From a virus, in the IMG/VR virus record IMGVR_UViG_3300025102_000093, positions 1 to 38,527 of that record: DNA of 38,527 nucleotides; one strand, written 5' to 3'. Of the stretch, positions 31,960 through 37,846 are shown piece by piece. Position 1 is the stretch's first letter; each line of letters opens with the position of its first letter. Under the pieces are notes generated by a model. The model was given only the letters and a program-made list of their open reading frames with translations, was not told the DNA's origin and searched no databases. Made by a program: the position numbers and the translations under genes.

Positions 31960-32466
31960 ATGGCAAAAAGAAAAAACGTATTGAAATCAACCTCTGAGTT
32001 AACTTTAAAGCAGAAAGCTTTTGTAGATATATACGTTAGTAATTGGGGAGAGATAACAAAGGTAGAAGCTGCAAGAAGAGCTGGTTATAAATCCAATAAA
32101 CCTGAAGGACCAACAGAAATTGCCTCAAGACTCACAGATCCAAATAAAAACCCACATGTAGTCAGATACATGGAAATGAAGTACAACCAAGAATTAAAAA
32201 AACATGAAGGTGATAAATTAAAAAAATATAAAAGATTTGAAACACTTAGTAAAAAAGCAGAAGATAAAAAACAGTATGCTGTAGCTGTTAATGCAGAATT
32301 CAGATCAGGCCAAATGGCTGGTATGTTTGTAGATAAGAAAGAAGTAACACATGTTGGGTTGGAGGGAATGAGTCGTGAACAATTGGAGAAGAGGTTATCC
32401 GAACTTGAAGGAAAAATCGGAGAAGCCAAAAACATCATTGACGTTACGCCAGAAGAGATTAGTTAA
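31960..32466 (+). CDS. terS: Terminase small subunit
   Basis: 168 residues. The N-terminal helix-turn-helix region 'LTLKQKAFVDIYVSNWGEIT', 'KVEAARRAGYKSNKPEG' and 'SRLTDPNKNPHVVRYMEMKY' is the typical DNA-binding pattern of Terminase_2-like small subunits. The rest is a coiled coil with oligomerisation character ('SREQLEKRLSELEGKIGEA'). It recognises packaging DNA and loads the large subunit. Unusually, the large subunit gene lies about 5.6 kb downstream. A tandem repeat array begins 106 nt after its stop. Confidence 0.75.
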   Translation: MAKRKNVLKSTSELTLKQKAFVDIYVSNWGEITKVEAARRAGYKSNKPEGPTEIASRLTDPNKNPHVVRYMEMKYNQELKKHEGDKLKKYKRFETLSKKAEDKKQYAVAVNAEFRSGQMAGMFVDKKEVTHVGLEGMSREQLEKRLSELEGKIGEAKNIIDVTPEEIS

Positions 32467-32571
32467 AACATCTCAATGGATGCAAGTGTTTAATGAAGTT
32501 CACAACAAACATCTTAACACTTCAATAGGTATTGTTTCTATTTTAATTAAGGAGAAGAAATGATATTGCTA

Positions 32572-32655
32572 AAACTTTACTATGTAAAAAATTTTCATAT
32601 TCCTGAAACTTTACTATGTAATATTTTTTCATATTCCTAAAACTTTACTATGTAA
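32572..32655. repeat. Triple 16-bp repeat array A (AAACTTTACTATGTAA)
   Basis: Three exact copies of AAACTTTACTATGTAA at 32572-32587, 32606-32621 and 32640-32655, spaced exactly 34 nt apart, with similar TTTTCATATTCCT linkers. The core TTAC-TAT-GTAA has dyad symmetry. The third copy abuts the start of the next gene (ATG 32662). A second array with the same element but GC/GC arms lies at 35681-35819. It resembles three-site binding arrays such as lambda cosB R sites near terminase genes, or operators; the function is inference. Confidence 0.85.
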
Positions 32656-32661
32656 AAAATT

Positions 32662-32973
32662 ATGAAAAAGATAAAAAGAAAAAGTAAAAAAATTTTAATT
32701 CCAAAAAAAATAAATTCAGAAATTGAAAAATATCCAATGATTTCTTGCGAGTGGTTTGATATTGTTTCGGATAGTAGTTGGAGTAGTTTTGAACAAATAA
32801 AAAATTCTGATCTTGCAACTTGTATAACAAAAGGTCATTTGTTATCGCAATCAAAAGGTATTACAAGGATATTTGGCGATTATTCATTGTCAGAAGATAA
32901 GAAAAAAATAGAGACTATTGGAAATACTACTTTAATTCCAAACTCTGTAATAAAAGAGATTAAAAAAATATAG
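32662..32973 (+). CDS. Conserved small phage protein
   Basis: 103 residues. After a basic N-terminus the sequence 'CEWFDIVSDSSWSSFEQIKN', 'LATCITKGHLLSQSKGITRI' and 'IGNTTLIPNSVIKEIKKI' matches a recurring phage family in which Trp-x-Asp...Ser-x-Trp and a final 'IPxxxIxxI' are kept. Function unknown. The start codon is 6 nt after the third copy of repeat array A, and no Shine-Dalgarno is present, so expression may be controlled by the array. Confidence 0.6.
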   Translation: MKKIKRKSKKILIPKKINSEIEKYPMISCEWFDIVSDSSWSSFEQIKNSDLATCITKGHLLSQSKGITRIFGDYSLSEDKKKIETIGNTTLIPNSVIKEIKKI

Positions 32974-32996
32974 TTGTAATTAAAAAATTAGTCTTT

Positions 32997-33145
32997 ATAT
33001 CTTATTTTCATGGGAAATTTGTTTGCACATATATTATATTTTTGCATTGCTTATCCAATACCTACGTTTTTTATAGCTTTTTTTGGTTGGTTATTATTGT
33101 CTTTTTTCTTTAAATTATAGACTTGCATATCTTATTATCATGGGA
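32997..33145 (+). promoter_or_regulatory. Duplicated element ATATCTTATTWTCATGGGA
   Basis: The 19-nt element occurs at 32997-33015 (middle base T) and 33127-33145 (middle base A). In each case it lies at the beginning of a small gene unit. The first copy provides the start codon of the 36-residue membrane peptide; in the second the same ATG is followed directly by a stop, and a new start lies 11 nt on. Candidate promoter or leader module. Confidence 0.5.
33010..33120 (+). CDS. Tiny single-pass membrane peptide (36 aa)
   Basis: Translation: MGNLFAHILYFCIAYPIPTF, then 'FIAFFGWLLLSFFFKL'. Almost the entire peptide is hydrophobic and would span a membrane once or twice. The start lies in the duplicated 32997 element; no clear Shine-Dalgarno. 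Possible holin-like or toxin-like peptide. Gene status is uncertain because of its size. Confidence 0.4.
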   Translation: MGNLFAHILYFCIAYPIPTFFIAFFGWLLLSFFFKL

Positions 33146-33156
33146 TAGTAAGAGGA

Positions 33157-33282
33157 ATGAATAAAAAACAAAAAATTTTAAAATTTCAAAAAGTTTTAAA
33201 TGAAGAAATCTTAAAATATAAAAAAACTGATGAATATAAAAAAATTAGTAATGAGTTAAAAGTTCTTTATTCTAAAATTTAA
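33157..33282 (+). CDS. Tiny basic helical protein (41 aa)
   Basis: MNKKQKILKFQKVLNEEILK, followed by 'YKKTDEYKKISNELKVLYS' and a short end. Good Shine-Dalgarno (AAGAGGA) before ATG. A Lys-rich amphipathic helix, perhaps binding nucleic acid or a partner. Not recognised. Confidence 0.45.
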   Translation: MNKKQKILKFQKVLNEEILKYKKTDEYKKISNELKVLYSKI

Positions 33283-33303
33283 CAAACTAAAAAAGGAGCA
33301 ATA

Positions 33304-33804
33304 ATGGGTTTTGATATAAGCGGATTAAATCCAAAAAATAAAAAAGGCGAATACTTTAGAAACAACGTTTGGTATTGGCGACCTTTAGCACAATATGTAC
33401 TTGAAGAGACTAAAGTTATAGATGAAAAAGAAAAAGAGCATTGGCACTATAACGATTGCTACGAAGTACCTAAAGAACAAGCAGAGCAGATCGCTAAACA
33501 ATTAGATCATTTAATAAAGAGTGGTCATTGTAGAACGTTTGCTCGATCATGGGAAATAAGAAGAGAAAAGATCGAAGAGCATAATAAAAAAGTTATGAAG
33601 GAACTCGATAAATTTGAAAAAGACGTTCAAAGAAGAATGAATGACAGTAATCTTGCACCAAAAGATTATCCGAAAGAAGATCATGATAAATGGGAAAAGA
33701 TTTACGAAAAAAGAAATAGTGACGGTAGTTATCCATTTGAAGAGGAAAACGTTAAAGAGTTTTCTGAATTCTGTAAAAATAGTGGTGGATTTACTATTGG
33801 TTAA
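33304..33804 (+). CDS. Conserved hypothetical phage protein
   Basis: 166 residues. 'MGFDISGLNPKNKKGEYFRN' and 'NVWYWRPLAQYVLEETK', then 'YNDCYEVPKEQAEQIAKQLD' and the end 'YPFEEENVKEFSEFCKNSGG' are a pattern repeatedly found in phage and prophage accessory regions. It is rich in Trp/Tyr and charged residues, with a central basic coiled-coil segment. Function unknown. AAAGGAG lies 8 nt upstream of the ATG. It is one of the genes with a recurring leader. Confidence 0.65.
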   Translation: MGFDISGLNPKNKKGEYFRNNVWYWRPLAQYVLEETKVIDEKEKEHWHYNDCYEVPKEQAEQIAKQLDHLIKSGHCRTFARSWEIRREKIEEHNKKVMKELDKFEKDVQRRMNDSNLAPKDYPKEDHDKWEKIYEKRNSDGSYPFEEENVKEFSEFCKNSGGFTIG

Positions 33805-33814
33805 AAAAGAATTT

Positions 33815-33929
33815 TTTGATTATTTTTGACGATTGTTATAAAATAAAAATAATCATGGTGGCTACTTGCAACTTTCCAAGAAGACCATTTGTGAGAGCCA
33901 CCTTTAACTAACAAAAACAAGGAGCAATA
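33815..33929 (+). promoter_or_regulatory. Promoter and structured leader for the 33930 gene
   Basis: TTTGAT (33815-33820), 16 nt, then TATAAA (33837-33842) is a likely promoter. The leader can fold through GGTGGCT (33857-33863) and AGCCACC (33896-33902), and then carries ACTAACAAAA (33907-33916) and GGAG (33921-33924) before the ATG. Moderate support. Confidence 0.45.
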
Positions 33930-34541
33930 ATGAGTAATAAACAAATAAGCAAAGATAATAGAGAATATTGGTCAAATAAACTTTCTCGTAAATTTAGAGA
34001 AAAGAAAAGTGCCATTGAATCTCTACATCAAGCAGAAATAAACGAAACAACTCAAAAGAACTTTCCAACTTTTGTAAAAAGATTAGGAGTTGAAAAAGAT
34101 ATTGAAAAGTATCTGAAAGTTGAAAAAGAGTTTAACGATTATTCTAAAAACTATCAAAAGAGACTTGAAGAAAAAAGAGAACAAGTGAGAAAGTTTTTTC
34201 AAGTTGTAAGTCATAAATTAAATAATTGGGCAGAAACTCGTAATTGGGAAACATACGATATCCCAAGTTATGAGTACGATAAAAAAATTTATGATCTTAA
34301 AGATAGGATTGATAATTTTTTAAGAAGTCAATGTAAATTGGAAACCAAAAAAGCATTTTATAATTCTAAAAAAGGAAAAGAATTACAAGTGCTTGATGAG
34401 TTGGAAGAAAAAGCAACTGATTTATTACATAGTGATATGATCGGAACAGAGGTATTAAAACAAATATCTTTGATTGCTAAACAAACTCAAATCAATATGG
34501 CAATTCCAAGTGAAACAGTAAAAGCACTACCAAATGGTTAG
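33930..34541 (+). CDS. Hypothetical coiled-coil protein
   Basis: 203 residues, highly charged. Long helices such as 'EKYLKVEKEFNDYSKNYQKR' and 'LKDRIDNFLRSQCKLETKKA' predict coiled coils; no catalytic motif. It has a leader with ACTAACAAAA and GGAG, and its end overlaps the next gene by 8 nt. Not recognised. Confidence 0.6.
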   Translation: MSNKQISKDNREYWSNKLSRKFREKKSAIESLHQAEINETTQKNFPTFVKRLGVEKDIEKYLKVEKEFNDYSKNYQKRLEEKREQVRKFFQVVSHKLNNWAETRNWETYDIPSYEYDKKIYDLKDRIDNFLRSQCKLETKKAFYNSKKGKELQVLDELEEKATDLLHSDMIGTEVLKQISLIAKQTQINMAIPSETVKALPNG

Positions 34542-34749
34542 TATTGAGACACTTGTAAAAATATATAAGAACTTTGGCGATAGAGAAAATCTATCGCCAT
34601 TGGGAAGTGCAGATGAAGAGATTATGTGGAATTCCAAACTAACACCTAAACAAGTTAATTGGTTGGAACGATTTATAATTGTTTGGGATTATGCGACTAA
34701 TCTTGATGTTCAATTAAATAAAATAAGTGCTATGGCAAAAAAGGAGTGA
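34534..34749 (+). CDS. Small hypothetical protein
   Basis: 71 residues with 'LVKIYKNFGDRENLSPLGSA' then 'SKLTPKQVNWLERFIIVWDY'. The second half forms a helical pair with conserved-looking Trp. It overlaps the upstream gene and its end contains the AAGGAG site for the next. Not recognised. Confidence 0.55.
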   Translation: MVSIETLVKIYKNFGDRENLSPLGSADEEIMWNSKLTPKQVNWLERFIIVWDYATNLDVQLNKISAMAKKE

Positions 34750-34751
34750 TA

Positions 34752-35024
34752 ATGGCAAAAACAAAAAAACTTAATGAGATGACAGAAAATGAATTGGCTT
34801 TATCTTGGCAAAAAAGAATTGAAAAACATTTGTTAGGTAAATCAATTATCAAAATTGAATATTGTTCTGAAGAATTGGCAGATGAACAAGGTTGGAGTAA
34901 AAGACCCATTCAATTACTTTTAAACAATGGTGTTTGGTTGACCATGACAAGTGATGATGAAGGTAATAATGGTGGTGCAATTCATACGAATATAAAAGAA
35001 CTTCCTATTATTCCTATTATATGA
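34752..35024 (+). CDS. Small phage hypothetical protein
   Basis: 90 residues, started at the ATG 34752 with AAGGAG upstream rather than the GTG at 34746. The first half is helical (LNEMTENELALSWQKRIEKH) and the second half is a beta sheet ('PIQLLLNNGVWLTMTSDDEG', then 'NNGGAIHTNI'), similar to small phage proteins of unknown role that share a 'DDEGNxxGxI' turn. Overlaps the next gene by ATGA. Confidence 0.6.
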   Translation: MAKTKKLNEMTENELALSWQKRIEKHLLGKSIIKIEYCSEELADEQGWSKRPIQLLLNNGVWLTMTSDDEGNNGGAIHTNIKELPIIPII

Positions 35025-35215
35025 CTTTAAAACAAATATTCTCAAGAGCAAAAAAGATTAATCCTTTGTATAATGGAACCTTTGCAGATTTTATAAAAGA
35101 TTTTTCTAACTGTAGAGAATGTTTTTTTGTATCTTTTAAGGAGTGGAAGAAATACGCATTTACAAAGAAAATTGAAAAGGCACTTGATAAACATTATAAG
35201 AAATATTATCATTAA
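35021..35215 (+). CDS. Small basic hypothetical protein
   Basis: 64 residues, Lys-rich: 'MTLKQIFSRAKKINPLYNGT', 'FADFIKDFSNCRECFFVSF' and a basic C-terminal helix 'KKIEKALDKHYKKYYH'. Coupled by ATGA to the previous gene and followed by a strong terminator, so it closes an operon. Not recognised. Confidence 0.55.
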   Translation: MTLKQIFSRAKKINPLYNGTFADFIKDFSNCRECFFVSFKEWKKYAFTKKIEKALDKHYKKYYH

Positions 35216-35226
35216 ATTGACTAGTT

Positions 35227-35264
35227 AAGCCCAAGTAAAGCGAGAGTGGAACTTGGGCTTTTTT
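35227..35264 (+). terminator. Strong intrinsic terminator
   Basis: AAGCCCAAGT (35227-35236) pairs with ACTTGGGCTT (35251-35260) to form a 10-bp stem with a 14-nt loop; an uninterrupted run of T residues continues from the stem (35259-35264). It is the clearest rho-independent terminator in the window. Confidence 0.85.
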
Positions 35265-35287
35265 AATGTTATTGACTTAATAACATT
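35265..35287. promoter_or_regulatory. 9-bp perfect palindrome touching a start codon
   Basis: AATGTTATT (35265-35273), spacer GACTT, AATAACATT (35279-35287); the next base begins the ATG of the nuclease gene. The symmetric arms with no Shine-Dalgarno suggest an operator or a translation-controlling hairpin. Confidence 0.6.
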
Positions 35288-35653
35288 ATGAAAAAATCAG
35301 AAAGTTTGCTTTGGCAACGTATCAAAAAATTAAAATTAAAAGGTCAAATTTTTCGCATAGAAAGTAATACAATTAATGGAATTGCAGATGTTTATTGGTT
35401 GATAAATGGGAAAAGTATTTGGATTGAACTCAAGTCCAATGACGTCAAGAATTTAGGACTTTCAAAGTATCAGATTAATTGGCATTTAGAACATTATCAA
35501 AATAAAGGCACTTCATTTATCTTGCGAGAGGTACTCTCGCAGAGACAACCCAAACGTTTCGAACTTTGGTTGGTTCGTGAACCGAGAACCTTGATACTTG
35601 ACTATTCTACCGAAAATTTAAAAAAAATTTTTCAAAAAATCTTGACGCAATAA
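35288..35653 (+). CDS. PD-(D/E)XK endonuclease, Holliday-resolvase/VRR-NUC-like
   Basis: 121 residues. 'SESLLWQRIKKLKLKGQIFR' gives the N-terminal helix with Glu, 'TINGIADVYWLINGKSIWIE' carries the catalytic Asp and Glu, continuing 'LKSNDVKNLGLSKYQINWH' (Glu-x-Lys and Gln). These elements (Gly-x-Ala-Asp, Ile-Glu-Leu-Lys, Gln-x-x-Trp) define a compact PD-(D/E)XK nuclease like phage or archaeal resolvases and VRR-NUC proteins. Likely role: branched DNA cleavage before packaging or defence. Its expression is probably governed by the palindrome at its start. Confidence 0.75.
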   Translation: MKKSESLLWQRIKKLKLKGQIFRIESNTINGIADVYWLINGKSIWIELKSNDVKNLGLSKYQINWHLEHYQNKGTSFILREVLSQRQPKRFELWLVREPRTLILDYSTENLKKIFQKILTQ

Positions 35654-35660
35654 CCACGTC

Positions 35661-35845
35661 TCACGCACCGAAGGTGCGTGAAACTTTGCTATGCAACTTT
35701 AAAACCATTTTACTATTACTAAAACTCACGTATGCAATCTGCGTGAAACTTTGCTATGCAACTTTTTTTTCTTTTATCTATAACTAATACCCACGCATGC
35801 GTGAAACTTTGCTATGCAAATTTTTTACCTTTATTACTATAACTA
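35661..35845. repeat. Triple composite repeat array B (AAACTTTGCTATGCAA)
   Basis: Three copies of AAACTTTGCTATGCAA at 35681-35696, 35746-35761 and 35804-35819. Each follows a palindrome with GCGTG on its right: a 9-bp hairpin with GAA loop (35661-35681), a TCACG/CGTGA pair (35726-35746), and the perfect CACGCATGCGTG (35792-35803). Linkers share CTTTTATTACTATAACTAAT-like sequence, so each unit is about 60 nt. The 16-mer differs from array A only by paired changes (TTAC/GTAA to TTGC/GCAA) that keep the dyad. Confidence 0.85.
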
Positions 35846-35855
35846 ATTATCAATT

Positions 35856-35956
35856 GGTCCTGGAACCGTGGCAGCTCTTAGCAGCTCGCAGCTCAAAGCT
35901 TAGCAGCTCAAAGCTTACCAGGTTATTGGTCCCGGTGGTCCTGGAGTCATGGCAGC
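35856..35956. repeat. Direct repeats around a tandem 15-mer
   Basis: GGTCCTGGAACCGTGGCAGC (35856-35875) recurs as GGTCCTGGAGTCATGGCAGC (35937-35956). Between them GCAGCTCAAAGCTTA is tandemly duplicated without change (35888-35902 and 35903-35917). The patch is rich in CAGC and AGCT words unlike the flanking AT-rich DNA. It marks the left edge of a compositionally different cassette. Confidence 0.75.
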
Positions 35957-35979
35957 AGATCCAGCTTCAAAAATAAAAT

Positions 35980-36009
35980 TTGACAGCTGCATGCATCCCA
36001 TGTTAATAA
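35980..36009 (+). promoter_or_regulatory. Sigma70-type promoter for the 36039/36274 gene pair
   Basis: A perfect TTGACA (35980-35985), an 18-nt spacer and TAATAA (36004-36009); predicted start near 36016. The leader then carries ACTAACAAA (36021-36029) and AGGG before the ATG at 36039. This position shows that an in-frame ATG at 35949 is not the start. Confidence 0.7.
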
Positions 36010-36038
36010 GATGCAAATCAACTAACAAAGGGAAAAAA

Positions 36039-36287
36039 ATGATTAAATTTAAAGATCTAAAAAGAGGGCAGCAGATAAAAAGTAACCAGCTGCATCCTTA
36101 TCACCTATGCAGCGGAAAGCTCTTAGAGTCTCCAAAGCAAGGCAAGGGCATTAAGAAAACTGTGCTAATAGATGCGAAGGGCTCGGAGCTGGGTTTTTTC
36201 GATGAAGCTGGCAGCGTCTACAGTCATCAAATAAAATTAGCTAAGGTTGCTAATAAATGGGAGCTAGTAGTTCATGCCGCTTCTTAA
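36039..36287 (+). CDS. Hypothetical small beta protein
   Basis: 82 residues from the ATG at 36039, downstream of the predicted promoter. 'MIKFKDLKRGQQIKSNQLHP', 'CSGKLLESPKQGKGIKKTVL' and 'SELGFFDEAGSVYSHQIKLA' suggest a small beta-barrel of KOW or SH3 type, but no family is assigned. Overlaps the Gp88-like gene by 14 nt, so both are in one transcript. Codons and words are richer in CAGC than neighbouring genes. Confidence 0.55.
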   Translation: MIKFKDLKRGQQIKSNQLHPYHLCSGKLLESPKQGKGIKKTVLIDAKGSELGFFDEAGSVYSHQIKLAKVANKWELVVHAAS

Positions 36288-36975
36288 TTATTACAGCCAA
36301 ACCAAAATGGCCAAAGGGGAGGCGTTTGGATATAAAACCGCAATATTACATTTGGCCCCATATGATCTAAGTGGCAAAAATGTTTGTCCCAAAGCAACCA
36401 AAGGGCCAGGGGGATGCATTGCGCCTTGTTTAAATACTTCAGGCCGTGGCCAAATGGGCAGCGTTCAAAAAGCTCGAATAAATAAAACCAATTTATTTTG
36501 GTCTAATAAGAATGCATTCTTATGGCAGCTAAGCACTGAAATCGAGCAGCTTAAAAAAAGAGCAGCGAGTCAGGGGTATAAATTTGCTGTTAGATTAAAT
36601 GGGACAAGTGACCTGCCATGGCATCGAATGCGAGTCGATGGAGGTGGCAGCTTGATGGAGCTGCACCCTGATGTGAATTTTTACGAATACACAAAGGTCC
36701 TTAACTACCTTGATCATGATCTTAAAAATTTACATTTTACATTTAGTGACAGCGGAAAAAATGAAGCGGACCAATTAGCTGCAATGGAGAAGGGCGCAAA
36801 CGTTGCTGTTGTGTTTAAGGATAAGCTGCCCAAAACCTGGATGGATCGGAAAGTCATAGACGGTGATAAGCATGACTTACGTTTTAAGGATCCGAGTGGC
36901 GTGGTGGTTGGTTTGGTAGCTAAGGGACTCGGACGGAAAGTAACTAAAAATTCATTTATTAAAACGGCAGTTTAG
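36274..36975 (+). CDS. Gp88-like cysteine-rich phage protein
   Basis: 233 residues. 'NVCPKATKGPGGCIAPCLNT' followed by 'SGRGQMGSVQKARINKTNLF' matches the conserved Cys/Gly signature of the phage Gp88 family (CPxAT...C...CLNTxGRG). Further motifs are 'FAVRLNGTSDLPWHRMRVDG' and 'LHFTFSDSGKNEADQL'. The three Cys in the signature suggest metal or Fe-S binding; biochemical role unknown. The gene belongs to a CAGC-rich cassette with a distinct base composition, suggesting recent acquisition. Confidence 0.7.
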   Translation: MPLLNYYSQTKMAKGEAFGYKTAILHLAPYDLSGKNVCPKATKGPGGCIAPCLNTSGRGQMGSVQKARINKTNLFWSNKNAFLWQLSTEIEQLKKRAASQGYKFAVRLNGTSDLPWHRMRVDGGGSLMELHPDVNFYEYTKVLNYLDHDLKNLHFTFSDSGKNEADQLAAMEKGANVAVVFKDKLPKTWMDRKVIDGDKHDLRFKDPSGVVVGLVAKGLGRKVTKNSFIKTAV

Positions 36976-37026
36976 AATGTTTCTAATGTGGGTTTTTATT
37001 CAGGTATTATGGAAGGAAATTTTAGT

Positions 37027-37100
37027 CCTAATTTTATTATTTTTAATTTTTTCAATTTTTTAAAATTAGGGCTTGATATCCTCCCATTAATAACTATATT
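37027..37100 (+). promoter_or_regulatory. Inverted repeat and promoter for the 37150 gene
   Basis: CCTAATTTT (37027-37035) and AAAATTAGG (37062-37070) are exact inverted repeats around an AT-only loop. They are followed by TTGATA (37073-37078), a 16-nt spacer and TATATT (37095-37100). The leader then has ACTAACAAA (37128-37136) and GGAG before the ATG 37150. Confidence 0.6.
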
Positions 37101-37149
37101 CATGAGACGTGTTAAAAATAAAAACAAACTAACAAAGGAGTTAATTATT

Positions 37150-37473
37150 ATGACACAGACAAAAATAAAAAAAGCAAATAATATTTCACCAGTTGAAAAT
37201 GTTAAATTGTTTCAAGCGTGTGAAGTAAACGACACTAGAAAAAGTTACAATAAACTTTGGGCAGATGTTAAAGACGAAGCAATCGAGATTGTTGAACGTG
37301 TTGGAGGTTCAATAATTTCAAAATATAAATCTAAAGCTTTTTACATGGAGATCGCCAAAAAGAATACAAAACGATTTGATGTTAAAGGTTTTAAAGAAAA
37401 CTACCCTGAATTATACGAGACGTATTTAATTGATGGTGAAAGTGTTGAACTAAAAACAAAGGTTGTAAAATAA
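37150..37473 (+). CDS. Hypothetical helical protein
   Basis: 107 residues from the ATG at 37150, which lies after GGAG (37137-37140); a longer in-frame extension crosses the promoter and is rejected. 'NKLWADVKDEAIEIVERVGG', 'SKYKSKAFYMEIAKKNTKRF' and 'VKGFKENYPELYETYLIDGE' form alternating helices and strands. Not recognised. The stop overlaps the next ATG (TAATG). Confidence 0.6.
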   Translation: MTQTKIKKANNISPVENVKLFQACEVNDTRKSYNKLWADVKDEAIEIVERVGGSIISKYKSKAFYMEIAKKNTKRFDVKGFKENYPELYETYLIDGESVELKTKVVK

Positions 37474-37625
37474 TGAATATATTTTTAGTTATACTTTTAA
37501 TATTATCTAGTTTTACAATCGCATTTTTAGGCGTTGTAATTCTTTTTTCAGTCGATGTTTGGCTAGGGTTTACCCTAGCCACACTAGGCATAATTTTGTC
37601 ATTAAGAACTATAGGGAGGGTTTAA
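37473..37625 (+). CDS. Small two-pass membrane protein (50 aa)
   Basis: MNIFLVILLILSSFTIAFLG, then 'VVILFSVDVWLGFTLATLGI' and 'ILSLRTIGRV'. Nearly all hydrophobic with two likely transmembrane helices. Coupled by TAATG to the upstream gene. The coding sequence contains a perfect hairpin GGCTAGGG-TTTA-CCCTAGCC (37561-37580). Possible lysis or superinfection-exclusion peptide. Too small for ordinary gene calling. Confidence 0.5.
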   Translation: MNIFLVILLILSSFTIAFLGVVILFSVDVWLGFTLATLGIILSLRTIGRV

Positions 37626-37626
37626 T

Positions 37627-37812
37627 ATGAAATATAAAGGATATTTTATTCAATTAGTACCTAAAAGAACTGAAGGCCTTTGGCAGTTAGAACTACAAAG
37701 GGGTGAGTATGTTACGGCCATTTCAGTCGGTACTGAAATGACCTTAGTTGCAATTGAAAAAATTGCATTTGATACAATCGACAAATTAGTCGAGAACGAA
37801 AAACAGACGTAA
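37627..37812 (+). CDS. Small hypothetical protein
   Basis: 61 residues, one nt after the membrane protein with GGGAGGG upstream. 'MKYKGYFIQLVPKRTEGLWQ', 'LELQRGEYVTAISVGTEMTL' then a helical C-terminus. A small beta-beta-alpha protein, not recognised. It is followed by a strong hairpin, so it ends the accessory operon. Confidence 0.6.
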   Translation: MKYKGYFIQLVPKRTEGLWQLELQRGEYVTAISVGTEMTLVAIEKIAFDTIDKLVENEKQT

Positions 37813-37819
37813 ATAAAAA

Positions 37820-37846
37820 CACGGCACAACCCTAGGTTGTGCCGTG
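37820..37846. terminator. 12-bp perfect hairpin before the large terminase
   Basis: CACGGCACAACC (37820-37831) and GGTTGTGCCGTG (37835-37846) with a 3-nt loop. The right side lacks a T run (GCTCCCTTCTCTT), while the left AAATAAAAAC gives a poly-U tail on the minus strand, so it may act bidirectionally or only as an RNA-stabilising hairpin. Confidence 0.65.

Noticed and set aside
32375-32563. 62-residue reading frame overlapping the end of terS
   Set aside because: It overlaps terS by about 90 nt, has a poor start (GTG without ribosome site), and its free part is short and unremarkable.
32560-32640. 26-residue ORF with AAGGAG starting just before repeat array A
   Set aside because: It reads straight through the 34-nt repeats, which do not keep the frame (34 is not a multiple of 3), so the DNA repeat rather than a peptide is under selection. 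A relic start disrupted by the array is possible.
35949-36038. N-terminal extension of the 36039 gene from ATG 35949
   Set aside because: It spans a good TTGACA/TAATAA promoter and the ACTAACAAA leader; the start at 36039 follows both.
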